This document shows positions 44,697-54,300 of a DNA stretch of 64,000 nucleotides, piece after piece. The notes beneath the pieces are model-generated. The model was given only the letters and a program-made list of their open reading frames with translations, was not told the origin of the DNA and made no database searches. The position numbers and the translations under genes were made by a program. Positions within the stretch are counted from its first letter, which is position 1, and the number at the start of each line of letters is the position of its first letter. Source of the stretch: Planctomycetota bacterium (GTDB lineage: Bacteria; Planctomycetota; JAJSAM01); the NCBI GenBank assembly GCA_024274785.1, contig JAJSAM010000033.1:1-64000 (forward strand). Direction: 5' to 3'.

Positions 44697-46283
44697 TCAC
44701 GGCACGAACGCGATGCTGTGCTCGCCGCCGGTGGCGATCCTGGCGTTCAGCGAGGCCCAACCCGGCAGGAAATACGGAGTTTCGAGGACATCGCCCGGCA
44801 GGGCCTCGGTCGGGTCATGGTTCAGCTGTCCGCGCTGGTTGTCACCCCAGCCGAAGAGTGAACCGTCGGACCGGTAGGCGAGCGAGTGCTTCCCGCCGGC
44901 CGAGATCCGGACGATGCTGCTCGGCGCGGCCATGCGCATGGGCAGCGGGTTCTTCGTGCTCGTTCCCGCCGGCTTGAGGTAGCCGGCGCCCCAGGTCCAG
45001 ACGTTGCCGTTCCGGTCGAGCGCCAGGGAGTGGGCATCACCCGCCGCGAAGCTGCCGGCGTCACCGAGTCCGGTGCTGTTGTCGACGAGGACCGGGCGAT
45101 CCTTGAAGAGGAGGGTGCCGCCGGCATCGCCGAGTTGCCCTTCGCGGTCGTCCCCGAAGGACCAGATCCGGTTGATGCCGGTACCGACCTTCTCCATGAC
45201 CAGAGCGTGCTCCCCTCCAGCGGTGAGGTTCTCGATACGCCCGACCAGGCCACCCGGGAAGATGATGCGACGCGGGCTGGCGGAACTGCCCCCCACCGTC
45301 GGTGGCGAAGCGGTCAGGCCCAGGCCGAGCTGTCCCCAGGAGTTGGAACCCCAACTGAAGAGCCGGCCGTCGTCGGTCAATGCGAGCGAGAAGTCTTCGC
45401 CGGCGGCGACGCCGATGAAATTGACCGGCGCCTGACTGGCGAACTGCGAGGTCAGGTCCACGGGAGAGGGACGGTCGATGTTCGTTCCATCGCCGACCTG
45501 GCCGAAGTTGTTGGCGCCCCAGGCCCAGATCTTCCGGGTGCCCAGGCCGTTGTCGGTGATGGCGAGGGCATGGCGGCCGCCGGCGGCCATGGCCGTGACG
45601 AAGTGCACGGTTCCGAAGCCGGAATTGGGGTCGGTGACCAGTACCGGGACGTCGCTGTCGGCGAGCGGCGGGCCGTCGCCGAGCTGTCCGCGGGTGTCGT
45701 CGCCGAAGGCCAGGAGCTGGGTGCCGACGTTGAGCGTACCGAGCGCCAACGTAAATCCGTCCCCGGCATCGACCTTGACCACGTTGGCGATTGCCGGGGA
45801 GCGCGGCCAGAAGTCATCGATGGTGTCCCCGACGCCGGCCTGCCCGGTGTCGTTGCGTCCCCAGATGTAGATCGCTCCCTGGGTGAGCGGACGCGGAGTG
45901 AAGGCGGTGGTGTCACCCGGAACCGACGACCCGGCGTCATTCACCGCCACCACCCGGTAGACGTAGGCCGGCCCGAAGCCGAAGGGGCCCTCGTCGATCG
46001 CCTCGAATACGGTATCGTCCACATCGGCGATGCTGATCCACACGTTCTCGGGAATGGTCTTCCGGTAGACGACGTAGGCGGTCGGCGCGGGGCCGGTGCC
46101 CACCTCCCAGGAGACGCGGATGTTCCCGGCCTGCCCGGGCGGGCTGTAGACCGCCCCGACGTTCAGCGGCTGCCCGGGGCTGAGCGGATTGTCGCTGCCG
46201 TCGCCGCCACCGCCGCCACCACCACCGCAGGCGGTGAGCGCGAGGACCAGGAATGCGAGGAAGATGGAGTGGCTGGGCTTCAT
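44697..46283 (-). CDS. RCC1-repeat β-propeller lipoprotein
   Basis: A 528-residue protein from the ATG at 46,283; an in-frame upstream ATG at 46,397 lies in the neighbour's gene. The lipobox LALTAC (Cys19) is followed by a glycine run of eight. A fibronectin-type domain comes next (about 45-125, with ISWEVGTGPAPTAYVVYR-like spacing). Seven RCC1 blades follow, seen as IWGRNDTGQAG, FGDDTRGQLGDG, WGANNFGQVGDG, WGSNSWGQLGLG, FGDDREGQLGDA, VWTWGAGYLK and WGDNQRGQLNH. Such propellers make one seven-bladed ring used for protein binding. Its bacterial role is unknown. It should be anchored to a membrane by its lipid and face outside the cytoplasm. Confidence 0.85.
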   Translation of the reverse strand: MKPSHSIFLAFLVLALTACGGGGGGGGDGSDNPLSPGQPLNVGAVYSPPGQAGNIRVSWEVGTGPAPTAYVVYRKTIPENVWISIADVDDTVFEAIDEGPFGFGPAYVYRVVAVNDAGSSVPGDTTAFTPRPLTQGAIYIWGRNDTGQAGVGDTIDDFWPRSPAIANVVKVDAGDGFTLALGTLNVGTQLLAFGDDTRGQLGDGPPLADSDVPVLVTDPNSGFGTVHFVTAMAAGGRHALAITDNGLGTRKIWAWGANNFGQVGDGTNIDRPSPVDLTSQFASQAPVNFIGVAAGEDFSLALTDDGRLFSWGSNSWGQLGLGLTASPPTVGGSSASPRRIIFPGGLVGRIENLTAGGEHALVMEKVGTGINRIWSFGDDREGQLGDAGGTLLFKDRPVLVDNSTGLGDAGSFAAGDAHSLALDRNGNVWTWGAGYLKPAGTSTKNPLPMRMAAPSSIVRISAGGKHSLAYRSDGSLFGWGDNQRGQLNHDPTEALPGDVLETPYFLPGWASLNARIATGGEHSIAFVP

Positions 46284-46311
46284 GGGTTCACCTGCTCCGG
46301 CCGGGGGCCGG

Positions 46312-47109
46312 CTATTCGTCTGTCTTTCCGGGTTCCTCAGTGGGTTCCTCAGTGGGTTCCTCACCCGCACCCTCGTCGGGAACGGAGGCCTGCTCACACT
46401 TCAGAGGGACCCGCGCCACGGTGAAATTGAGAATCCGGGCCTTGAAATCGAACCGTCCGCCGCGGTGCACCCGGATCCGAAGGTCCAGATCGACCTGCTC
46501 TTCCGTTTCGGGGAAAAGGATGGACCAGTTCGCGTCGAGGTCCAGGGTCTCGAACTCGCCGTCCACGAAAGCCATGTGGTGCCTGGCGATCTTCTCCAGT
46601 TCCGCCTCATCCTCGACCAGGTTGAACTTGAGGTTCTCCTCGGGGAGGACAATCTCGCCCTCTCCGGGGAAGGCCGCGGCCAGCGCCTCCTCGACTTCGT
46701 CGGCGGTGTGAGTGTCCCGGTAGTCGACGTGCATGGAGTCGTACAGGCCCTGCCAGTCCCGGCTCCTGATCTGCTCGAACAGGGTGCCGTGCAGTTCCCC
46801 CATGCTCTTCAGAAAAACAAATCGGGGCACCGATTGATAGACGAGCCAGAGCTGGGTCGGGAGGGACAGAACGGCAATGGCGATGCAGACCATGGCGAAT
46901 CCGGGGCCGATCAGCAGCGGATTCTGAATCACTTTCTTCCGGCCGAAAGTCGCGAAAATCAGCCCACCGAGCGCACCGATGACCGGCACCGCCAGGAACC
47001 CGCCGATGGAGAGAAAAAGGCTGAGGAGCAGCATCCCGGAGACGTGACGCTGGGGCGCCGGTGGAGTTCCGGCCGTGCTTTCCGGGGGGGGGGCCTCGCT
47101 ATTCGCCAT
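46312..47109 (-). CDS. Integral membrane protein of unknown function
   Basis: A 265-residue protein; its ATG at 47,109 overlaps the end of the downstream-facing crotonase gene by 11 bases. After a proline-rich N-terminus (PPPESTAGTPPAPQ) come two or three hydrophobic helices (about 25-95, such as LLLSLFLSIGGFLAVPVIGA and GFAMVCIAIAVLSLP). A soluble C-terminal domain with a strand-rich pattern follows (about 100-255). It ends in EEPTEEPTEEPGK, encoded by a 12-bp tandem repeat at about 46,337-46,372 that may vary in copy number. I do not recognise a family. The overlap means it is expressed with the crotonase. Confidence 0.72.
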   Translation of the reverse strand: MANSEAPPPESTAGTPPAPQRHVSGMLLLSLFLSIGGFLAVPVIGALGGLIFATFGRKKVIQNPLLIGPGFAMVCIAIAVLSLPTQLWLVYQSVPRFVFLKSMGELHGTLFEQIRSRDWQGLYDSMHVDYRDTHTADEVEEALAAAFPGEGEIVLPEENLKFNLVEDEAELEKIARHHMAFVDGEFETLDLDANWSILFPETEEQVDLDLRIRVHRGGRFDFKARILNFTVARVPLKCEQASVPDEGAGEEPTEEPTEEPGKTDE

Positions 47110-47857
47110 GGGTCCACTCCGGCTTGCGCTTCTCGAGGAAGGCGGTGAGTCCCTCCACGGCATCGTGCGACGTCATCAGCGCCCGCAGATAGTGCTCACC
47201 GAGATTCTCCGCGGCTTCGCGGAACCCGTCACCGTCGCGCATCACCTCGATCGACCGGCGGAGCACGGTGCCGGAAAGTCCGGTCATGCCGGCGATGATC
47301 GCTTCGGCTTTCGCGTCGAACTCATCGAGCCCGAAGACATGATTCACGAGGCCCATCTCGCGGGCTTCATCGGCGCCGATGATCCGTCCGGTGAGGATCA
47401 GGTCGTAGGCCCGGCGGGGCCCGATCAGGTCCGGCAGCAGGAGAATGGCCGGCGGCGGGTAGACTCCTACCTTCACCTCCGGCTGGCCGAAGGTGGCCTT
47501 GTCGGAGGCGATGACCAGGTCGCAGGCCAGGGTCACTTCGCAGCCGCCGCCGAGCGCCGCACCCTTCACCAGCGCCACGGTGGGCAGCGGGAAGTCGAGG
47601 ATATCGGCGATCAGGCCGTTGAACGCCGCGAGCATCTTCGGGGCCATGTCCCCGGTGTGCTCGCCGACATCCACGCCGGCGGAGAAGGCCTTCCCTTCCG
47701 CCCGGATGACGAGAACCCGGAGATCCGGGACCTCGGAGGCCTCGGCGAGGGCCTCGCACATCTCGCCCATCATGGCGATATTGAGAACGTTCACGGGAGG
47801 GCGGTCGAGTACCAGCTCGGCCCGGCCATCGGAAACTGCCAGCTTTACGGAGCTCAT
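47099..47857 (-). CDS. Crotonase 2, resembling cyclohexadienecarbonyl-CoA hydratase
   Basis: A 252-residue protein from the ATG at 47,857. It has FSAGVDVGEHTGDMAPKML and LVKGAALGGGCEVTLACD (Glu107), then FGQPEVKVGVYPPPA (Glu127). The GVDV-x-EH segment and the GQPE-x-K-x-GV-x-PP run recall cyclohexa-1,5-diene-1-carbonyl-CoA hydratase (Dch/BamR) of anaerobic benzoyl-CoA breakdown more than ordinary enoyl-CoA hydratase. No benzoyl-CoA reductase or ring-opening hydrolase gene is nearby, so the substrate is open. Its end is very like that of crotonase 1 (AFLEKRKPEW against AFLERRKAEF), a family trait. It overlaps the membrane-protein gene at 46,312. Confidence 0.82.
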   Translation of the reverse strand: MSSVKLAVSDGRAELVLDRPPVNVLNIAMMGEMCEALAEASEVPDLRVLVIRAEGKAFSAGVDVGEHTGDMAPKMLAAFNGLIADILDFPLPTVALVKGAALGGGCEVTLACDLVIASDKATFGQPEVKVGVYPPPAILLLPDLIGPRRAYDLILTGRIIGADEAREMGLVNHVFGLDEFDAKAEAIIAGMTGLSGTVLRRSIEVMRDGDGFREAAENLGEHYLRALMTSHDAVEGLTAFLEKRKPEWTHGE

Positions 47858-48025
47858 CCCGGAAACGATACCAGCGCGGTACGGCAATTTCGACCAACGG
47901 GTGCCCGGGGGGGATGGTTTTGGTGAAGGTGGGAATGGTGCCGGGCTCGGCGCAACCTGTGCCGGCGCCCCGGCATCCACTATCCTCGATGTTTCCGCAC
48001 CGCACACTTCTCCGAGGACAAGTCA

Positions 48026-49060
48026 ATGGATCTGCTGAAAGAGCTGACGGAAGCGATCGCCCCTCCCGGATTCGAGGGCGCGATCCGGGACATCTGCCGC
48101 CGTGAACTCGAGCCGCTCGTCGACTCGATCGAAGTGGACGCGATGGGCAACCTCATCGCGCTGAAGAAGGGGACCCTCCGAAAAGGCCGGAAGAAGATCA
48201 TGCTCGCCGGTCACATGGACGAGATCGGCTTCCTCGTCCGCTTTATCGACGACAACGGGTTTCTCCGCCTGAATCCCGCCGGCGGGTTCGACCCGAAGAC
48301 GCTGATCGCCAAGCGCGTCGTGGTGATGGGCAGGACGCGGCAGCTCATCGGGCTGATCGGCACCAAGCCCGTCCACATCATGAAGGACGAGGAGAAGAAG
48401 CGGATGCCGCAGGTGGACGACCTCTTCGTCGACCTCGGCCTGACCGTCGATGAGATTCGGAAAGAGGTGGAGATCGGCACACCGGTCACCCTCTACCAGC
48501 CCTTCATGCAGTGGGGCGACATCGCCACCGGCAAGGCCATGGACAACCGCGTCTCCATGTGGGTGATCATCCGGGCGCTGCAGTGGGCAAAGAAGCCGAA
48601 GCACGACGTCTACGCGGTGATGACCTGCCAGGAGGAGATCGGCATCCGCGGCGCCACCGTGGCCGCCTACGGCATCGATCCCGATGTGGGCGTGGCCGTG
48701 GATGTGACCCTCGCCTGCGACGTACCCGGCGTGGACAGGAAGGACTACATCTCGGAACTCGGCAAGGGGGTCGCGGTCAAGGTCATGGACGGCGCCTCCA
48801 TCTCACACCCCGGCCTGGTGAAGAAGTTCCGGGCGCTGGCGGAGCGCGAGGAGATCCTCTACCAGCTCGAGATTCTGCCGAAGGGCGGCACCGACGCGCG
48901 CGGCATCCAGATGGCCCGTGAGGGCAAGCCGGCGATCACCCTCTCGGTCCCCACCCGCTATGTCCACTCCGTGGTGGAGACCCTGAACGTGAACGACCTC
49001 GATGGCGCCGCGGCACTCCTGGCCATCTGGCTGAAGGAGAAGGAACTCATCGAGGCCTGA
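48026..49060 (+). CDS. M42-family metallo-aminopeptidase
   Basis: A 344-residue cytoplasmic protein with the M42 (FrvX/PepA-like glutamyl aminopeptidase) motifs. It starts ELTEAIAPPGFEGAIRD, then LAGHMDEIGFLV near 70 (His and Asp of metal site 2). MDNRVSMWV and CQEEIGIRGATVAAYG carry the catalytic Glu and a metal Glu, and DVTLACDVPGVD carries Asp. The region after it (GASISHPGLV then KGGTDARGIQMA) closes the site with YVHSVVE. M42 enzymes form hollow 12-subunit tetrahedra that trim N-terminal residues from peptides released by proteases. It is divergent from crotonase 2, with 168 bases between the starts. No partner transporter is present. Confidence 0.92.
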   Translation: MDLLKELTEAIAPPGFEGAIRDICRRELEPLVDSIEVDAMGNLIALKKGTLRKGRKKIMLAGHMDEIGFLVRFIDDNGFLRLNPAGGFDPKTLIAKRVVVMGRTRQLIGLIGTKPVHIMKDEEKKRMPQVDDLFVDLGLTVDEIRKEVEIGTPVTLYQPFMQWGDIATGKAMDNRVSMWVIIRALQWAKKPKHDVYAVMTCQEEIGIRGATVAAYGIDPDVGVAVDVTLACDVPGVDRKDYISELGKGVAVKVMDGASISHPGLVKKFRALAEREEILYQLEILPKGGTDARGIQMAREGKPAITLSVPTRYVHSVVETLNVNDLDGAAALLAIWLKEKELIEA

Positions 49061-49101
49061 CGCTGCACCCCATGAGGATTGATCCACCCCTGCCGACAGA
49101 T

Positions 49102-49785
49102 TCAGTACCGCAGAGGTCCCGCCTGTGCCGGCCAGCCCATGAGCAGGCGGTTTCGCGGGGTGATGTCTTTCGGGATCGTCGTCGTGATCACCTTGTATCC
49201 CGCACCGTGCAGCCGGGCCGCGCGCGCGGCGTCCACCGCCAGAGTGCCTTCCATCCACCCGGAGAGCCCGGCGTCGTCACACCTGGCGAGGGAATGGCAG
49301 CAGGGCAGCACGGCCACGGCCGAGCGCGCCTTGAGGGCTCGATCGATCACCTGGTCGGTGAGGACCCCACAGGCGTGGACCGAAACCGCGAGAGCATCCG
49401 GTGTAAGTTCCACGTCCTCGATCTTCAACTCTTCGTAGATCACCCTGCTCTCAAGGCGCGGCCACTCGGGAGTGAGCGCCGCCATCAGCTTGTCGTGGGA
49501 TTGCGGCTTGCTGATGTCGAAGCACCTGGCATCCGGGATACCGTTTTCGAGCAGAATCAGCAGCATCGACAGCAGTCCGTGACCGGCGGCGAGTTCGACG
49601 ACGGGGCGATCCCGGAACCTCTTCCGGAGTCGCCGCACGACCTCCCAGGTCTCGAAGAGTTCCTTCCGCGGAAGACACTCCGCCCGGCAGATCGCGCGGA
49701 CGAGCCGGTCGAAGAGGGTCTCGCCGGGGAAGAACCTGATGGAGAACCGGTTGAGCCGGTTGCGGGAGTGCCGGTCGAGTTGCAT
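49102..49785 (-). CDS. SAM-dependent methyltransferase-like protein (Methyltransf_32 type)
   Basis: A 227-residue protein with the SAM-binding motif I VVELAAGHGLLSMLLILL and the acidic turn CFDISKPQ. Later come VHACGVLTDQVIDRALK and VAVLPCCHS. The HACG…TD…PCCH pattern is that of the Methyltransf_32 group, which includes RNA-modifying TRM13-like and GSTCD proteins. A methyl acceptor cannot be deduced. It is convergent with the M42 peptidase 41 bases away and is followed upstream by a 244-base non-coding gap. Confidence 0.8.
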   Translation of the reverse strand: MQLDRHSRNRLNRFSIRFFPGETLFDRLVRAICRAECLPRKELFETWEVVRRLRKRFRDRPVVELAAGHGLLSMLLILLENGIPDARCFDISKPQSHDKLMAALTPEWPRLESRVIYEELKIEDVELTPDALAVSVHACGVLTDQVIDRALKARSAVAVLPCCHSLARCDDAGLSGWMEGTLAVDAARAARLHGAGYKVITTTIPKDITPRNRLLMGWPAQAGPLRY

Positions 49786-50029
49786 GGGCCCTTCTCATAG
49801 CACATCGCTTCCCCGCGGGACGAGGCTGTTCCGCCGCTCGCATTCGAAACCGGCGCACCGGCAGCGGCATCAGGCCATGGGGGAAAGGAAGCGGTGTGCA
49901 ATATTGCGGTCAGGGGGAGGGAGAATCGAAGTCAACAGAGCCGCAGAATCGCTCGGCGCCCTGCTTTGCGGTCCATGCTCCCGGCATGAATAAGGCAGGC
50001 TGCCCTGTCCCCGTGTCAACGCTACACGG

Positions 50030-51127
50030 TCAACGGTGGGCGGTGACCGTCCAGTGTCCGGGGCCCGCCTCGGTGGGGCGGGAGAGGGTGAAGTGGAGCG
50101 TCTCACCATCCTCCGCGGGACGCACGAGGAGGTCGTGGGCGGCGGTGCCGGGGATCACCAGCCGGCCGGTGAAGGTGCCCTCGCACCTCGGCTCCAGGGT
50201 GAGCAGGTAGCTTCCGGCCCCCTGACCGGTTCCAGCGAGCTTTCCGCGCGACCCGGGCACGAGGGTGAAGGTGCGCTCCTCCTCGCCGGAACCGAGGAAC
50301 GGGGCCCCGGGACCGAAGACCCAGCGTCCGGCGATGGCCGAGGCCATGGCGCGGGCGTCCGCTCCCGTGGCCGGGGCGGTCCGCCGGGCCCACAGCTCGT
50401 GGGGGAGCACCAGGATGGCGGCGGAGACCACCGCGAGAAACGCGAAGACCAGGAGGCCACCCGGATGCCGGTCCACCGGAGGACCTCCGGGGGAGTCGGA
50501 GGGTTCGGATGACTCGCGAGAGAGAGCTTCCACGGCATCGTGGTCCTCCTCCGCACCGGCTGCCGGTGCCGCCTCGAGCCCGGTCTCGTCGGCCCCCGCG
50601 ATGGCGGCCTGCTCCGCTTCCGATCCCCCTCCTTCGTCTTCTTCCTCGCCCTCCAGCTCGTTCTCGTCCGGGGAGACGCCGGCGCCGTAGCTCACCAGGA
50701 AGAGGGCCGCGAAGAGGAGGGAGTCCAGCGCGGCGAAGCCAATCCACCAGGCTCCCGCCAGCAGGCCCGAGACGCTCTGGAAGCTGTTCCGGGAGAAGCC
50801 GTAGAAGAGTTCGCCCCCGTGTCCGGAGAGCACCCCCGAGAGCCATCCCAGGGGCCCGTCCCCGGGACCGGCCTTCATGAGGCTCACGGTGACGGCGCCG
50901 GCGGTGGCCCAGAGCGCCGCCGTTCCGAGGGCCAGGCCAACCCGGAGCCCGAAGCTGTCGTTCTCCTCCGGATCCCCCCGGGCGATGCGGCCCGCCAGCC
51001 ATCCCAGGAGTGCGCCGCCCGCCAGGCCGGCCAGGCCCGGAAGGAAGAGGCCGATTCCCCGGATCAGGCCGGAGACGGCCCCACCGGCGCCCACCAGGAG
51101 CGTGAAGGGCAGGAGGCGCCGGAGCAC
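50030..51127 (-). CDS. Predicted membrane protein, joined at its start to a transposase relic
   Basis: A 365-residue protein read from the GTG at 51,127. Upstream in-frame codons fall in the transposase relic and look unlike this protein. It has four or five hydrophobic helices in the first 180 residues (LLPFTLLVGAGGAVSGL, GIGLFLPGLAGLAGGALLGW, LLAGAWWIGFAALDSLLFAALF). A 70-residue acidic, low-complexity stretch follows (ELEGEEEDEGGGSEAEQAA), then another helix (LLVFAFLAVVSAAILVL) and a C-terminal β-rich soluble domain with YLLTLEPRCEGTFTGRLVI. Not recognised. Its natural 5' end may have been replaced when the transposase fragment arrived. Confidence 0.6.
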   Translation of the reverse strand: MLRRLLPFTLLVGAGGAVSGLIRGIGLFLPGLAGLAGGALLGWLAGRIARGDPEENDSFGLRVGLALGTAALWATAGAVTVSLMKAGPGDGPLGWLSGVLSGHGGELFYGFSRNSFQSVSGLLAGAWWIGFAALDSLLFAALFLVSYGAGVSPDENELEGEEEDEGGGSEAEQAAIAGADETGLEAAPAAGAEEDHDAVEALSRESSEPSDSPGGPPVDRHPGGLLVFAFLAVVSAAILVLPHELWARRTAPATGADARAMASAIAGRWVFGPGAPFLGSGEEERTFTLVPGSRGKLAGTGQGAGSYLLTLEPRCEGTFTGRLVIPGTAAHDLLVRPAEDGETLHFTLSRPTEAGPGHWTVTAHR

Positions 51128-51371
51128 CCATAGAGCGGACCACCGGGCGGAGGGGGCCGTCGGTGGCTTCGAAGAGTCCCTCGTGGAGTTGGGCGAAGCG
51201 GTCGAAGTGGTCGATGACCACCCGGTAGAAGGCAGTCCTCTCCGGTCGGCGAGGCCGATAGGCCGTTGCCGTTTCGCGGACCGGGGGCAGGGCATTGCAG
51301 AGGCCGGACATGACAGGAAGAGAGACGCCCTGAAGCGGGGCCGGGCGCGGTGATCCCGTGTCTGGCGCCAA
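51128..51371 (-). pseudogene. IS91-family transposase, N-terminal fragment
   Basis: The minus-strand frame starting at 51,371 reads ALPPVRETATAYRPRRPER, then TAFYRVVIDHFDRFAQLHE and GLFEATDGPLRPVVRSMGA over about 80 codons. The R-P-R-x-P-E-R-T-x-x-Y-R-V-V…HF pattern is the start of IS91-type (Y2, rolling-circle-like) transposases just before their zinc-binding part. After the serine at about codon 80 all similarity stops; the rest of the enzyme, including the catalytic tyrosines, is missing. The reading frame continues as a shadow of the downstream membrane gene. It is a fossil of a single-stranded transposition event. Confidence 0.6.
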
Positions 51372-51386
51372 GTGATGGTGGCCGCC

Positions 51387-54300
51387 TCACCGCTGGTTCC
51401 CGAAGAGGAGCTTCAGTTTTGCGCTGTCTTCATGGCCCGGCCACCTGAGTCCGGTGATGCTTCGGGAGGATTGCTGATCGGATGAAAATCCGGAGTGGCT
51501 CTTCGTCTGGTCATGCGCCGAACTGCTCGCCGAGATCAGGGCCTTCATGATCGGGGCGCCCTTCAAGTCGAAGGCAAACGTGGAGTTGCCGCCGCCGGTC
51601 AGGGACAGGTTGCGCATGACCACTCTCTGCTGCATTCGCCAGGTCCGCTCGGTGTCCAGCTCCGGCTCGATCTTCGGCTCACCGGGAATCTCACGGAATG
51701 TCTGCCACGTGGTTCGGGAGCCCCGCACGCTCATGGTGAAGGTGAGGTCCACGATGGTCCGCCCGTCCGGACTCAACGTCCCCTTGAGCTCAGTCCGTTC
51801 GTCGTAGATGCTCCCGGTCTCGTTCTGCCGCTCCACGTAGAGAAGGGTGAAGGTGCGACCAATCCAGCTCACCGTCCCGCTGAGACCGGCGCTGAAGCTC
51901 TCCACGGTATCGGAGGTCCCGGCGCCCTCGGTGGTCGACGACCACTGCATCCACACCGGAACGTCGAGGGAGAAGACGATCAATTGTGACCGGATGATCT
52001 CGTCGAGGATACTGGCGCCCTGCGGCGGAGGAGGAGGAGGAGACGGAGGTGCCGCCCGAGAGGGCTCGAGTACGATCGTCGTTCCGAAGATCTGGCCCAG
52101 TGCCCGGGGGGACAGCATCACGGCGCGACCTCCCGGCTTGAACCCCGGAGCGCTCGCGCGGGCGCCGTAGCTCCCTGAAACCAGGTTGTCGAATTGCACC
52201 CGGGATCCGATCCCGACCATCTCCCGGCCCTGCCCGACCAACCGGACCGTAACCTCCGCGGGCAGCGGATACGGCGAACCCGGCGCGGCCTTGACCATCA
52301 CCCGAAGCGAAGTGGTGATGCCGAGTGTCACCACGAGCGTCGCCGCGTTGGGGACCTCGGTGAGCATGACCGGCCCGGCCACCGACATGCTCTCCCCCGG
52401 CGCAACCGCACCGACCATGTACTGTCCCGGTTCGAGGCCGGCGAAGGTGTTCACCGGACCGCGGGCCGTCGCCGCGATCTGCCCGTTCCTGATCAATCGG
52501 ATCATGCAGCCGGAGTGATAGAGCGCGCCACTTGGGGACCGCACCTCCACGGAGAGCGAGATCCCGGGGTGCAGGGAGATGGCGATCGTCTCCTCCGTCC
52601 TTTTCGTCGGGACGGCGTTGTAGTCAACAGTTACCTCGTTGAAGCCCCGCGCCTTCGCCCGAATCAGGTGCGGCCCCGCCTTGACCGGAACCAGGACCGA
52701 CGTGCCGGTGGGTGCGAAGCGGTCGAGCCCGTCATCGATGGAGACATAGGCGCCGGGGATAAGCTGCCCCTGGTCGTCGAACACCCGGACGTTGACCTTC
52801 ATGCCCATCTCGACACCGATGCTGACGAACTCCGGCTTCTTTCCGAGGTCGTCCCGGAGCAAGACCTCGACGTTGTCCCGAGGCAGAAAGCCCTTCCCGG
52901 ACACGGTGAGGTAGACGAAGCCCGGGCGCAGGTTCTTGAAGGTCGCCAGGCCCTCTTTGTCCGTCGCGGCACTGGCGACTTCGCCCTCATACGAGACAGC
53001 GACGGTGGCGGCATCGATCGGGGTGTTGGTCTCAACGTCGTGCACCCTGACCGTCAGCTCAACCCCGCCGATCAACTCGATCCGCTGCTCGATTCGCGAC
53101 GGAGCCCTTTCAGGAAGGATGACCATCTTCTGTCGCACCGAAGCGTAGCCCTTCTTTCGAACGATCAGGAACGCATCGCGACTCGGGCGCACCTCCCCAA
53201 ACACCACCCGCCCGCGACCATCGCTCAGCGCGGCCTGGCCAGGAAGTTCAACCTCGGCGCCGGGAACTGCGCGCCCGGCATCATCGACCACCGTGATCCC
53301 AACCGTGGTCAGGATCGGCTCGAACTGGATGGTGAACGGCGTGGGCCCGCCGCCCGCCCGAGTCGGGAGGTCCACCTTGATGGGGATATCCGCGACCGGC
53401 AGAAAGCCTCTGGCATTCGCCGCAAGCAGGTAGTTGGCGGGCAGAACCGGAACGAAGATGAACGTGCCGCTCACATTCACCGCGGCCCGCTGTGCCGCCC
53501 ACGGTCCGCCCTGGCGCCGCAACGAAAGCACCGCCCACGGCACCGCCCCATCCCGGTCGTCGATGACGTGTCCGCGAACGGCGAGGTCGTCGGCCACCAG
53601 GTAGACCGTAGCGGTGGGCATCGGTCCGGTGACCAGTTCCGGCAGGGTGACCTCCACGGTGCCGGCGGGGTTTCCGTCCGGAGCTGAGAAGCCCTCGGCC
53701 ACGACCAGGATCCGGACGTAGCCGGGCGGGAGACCGCTGAAATCATAGGTCCCCGGAGCACTCTCACGGGCGCCCTGGCCGGTGGCCACCCACGTCACCC
53801 CGGCCCCGGCGATCGGCTGGTTCGTCCTGGTCTGACCGTCCTGGCGACGGACCAGGACCCGGACCCGGCCCGCCACCTCCCCGGCATAATGCGCCGTAAA
53901 CTTCGCATAGAGCCCCTCGATCCGCTTCAGGTGCTGCCGGCGCATTCTGCTGGTGGTCTGCGAGAGCAGATACTGCCGGGCCAGCCTCCTCACCTCGGCC
54001 ACGGCCTGGTCGACCATCCCCAGGAACAGGAGCTTCCATGACTCGTGGTTGAAGAGGACCGAGTAGTAGTCCCGCACGACGTCCCAGTCGTCCGGTTGAT
54101 AGTGCGCCGCCAGCGTCCGGTGGGCGACGCCCCATCCCTGTTCCCAGGCGAGTTCCCGGACGAGGTCGGCCCGCATCCGGCGGTCGTATCCGGTATCGAG
54201 GGCCGCATCCTCAACGAACTTGCCCTTGATGCCGAGGAGGCGGGCTTCGATGCCCGGTGTCGCCTGCTGCACTCGAAGGAGGAAGCTCCGCGCGGCCTGC

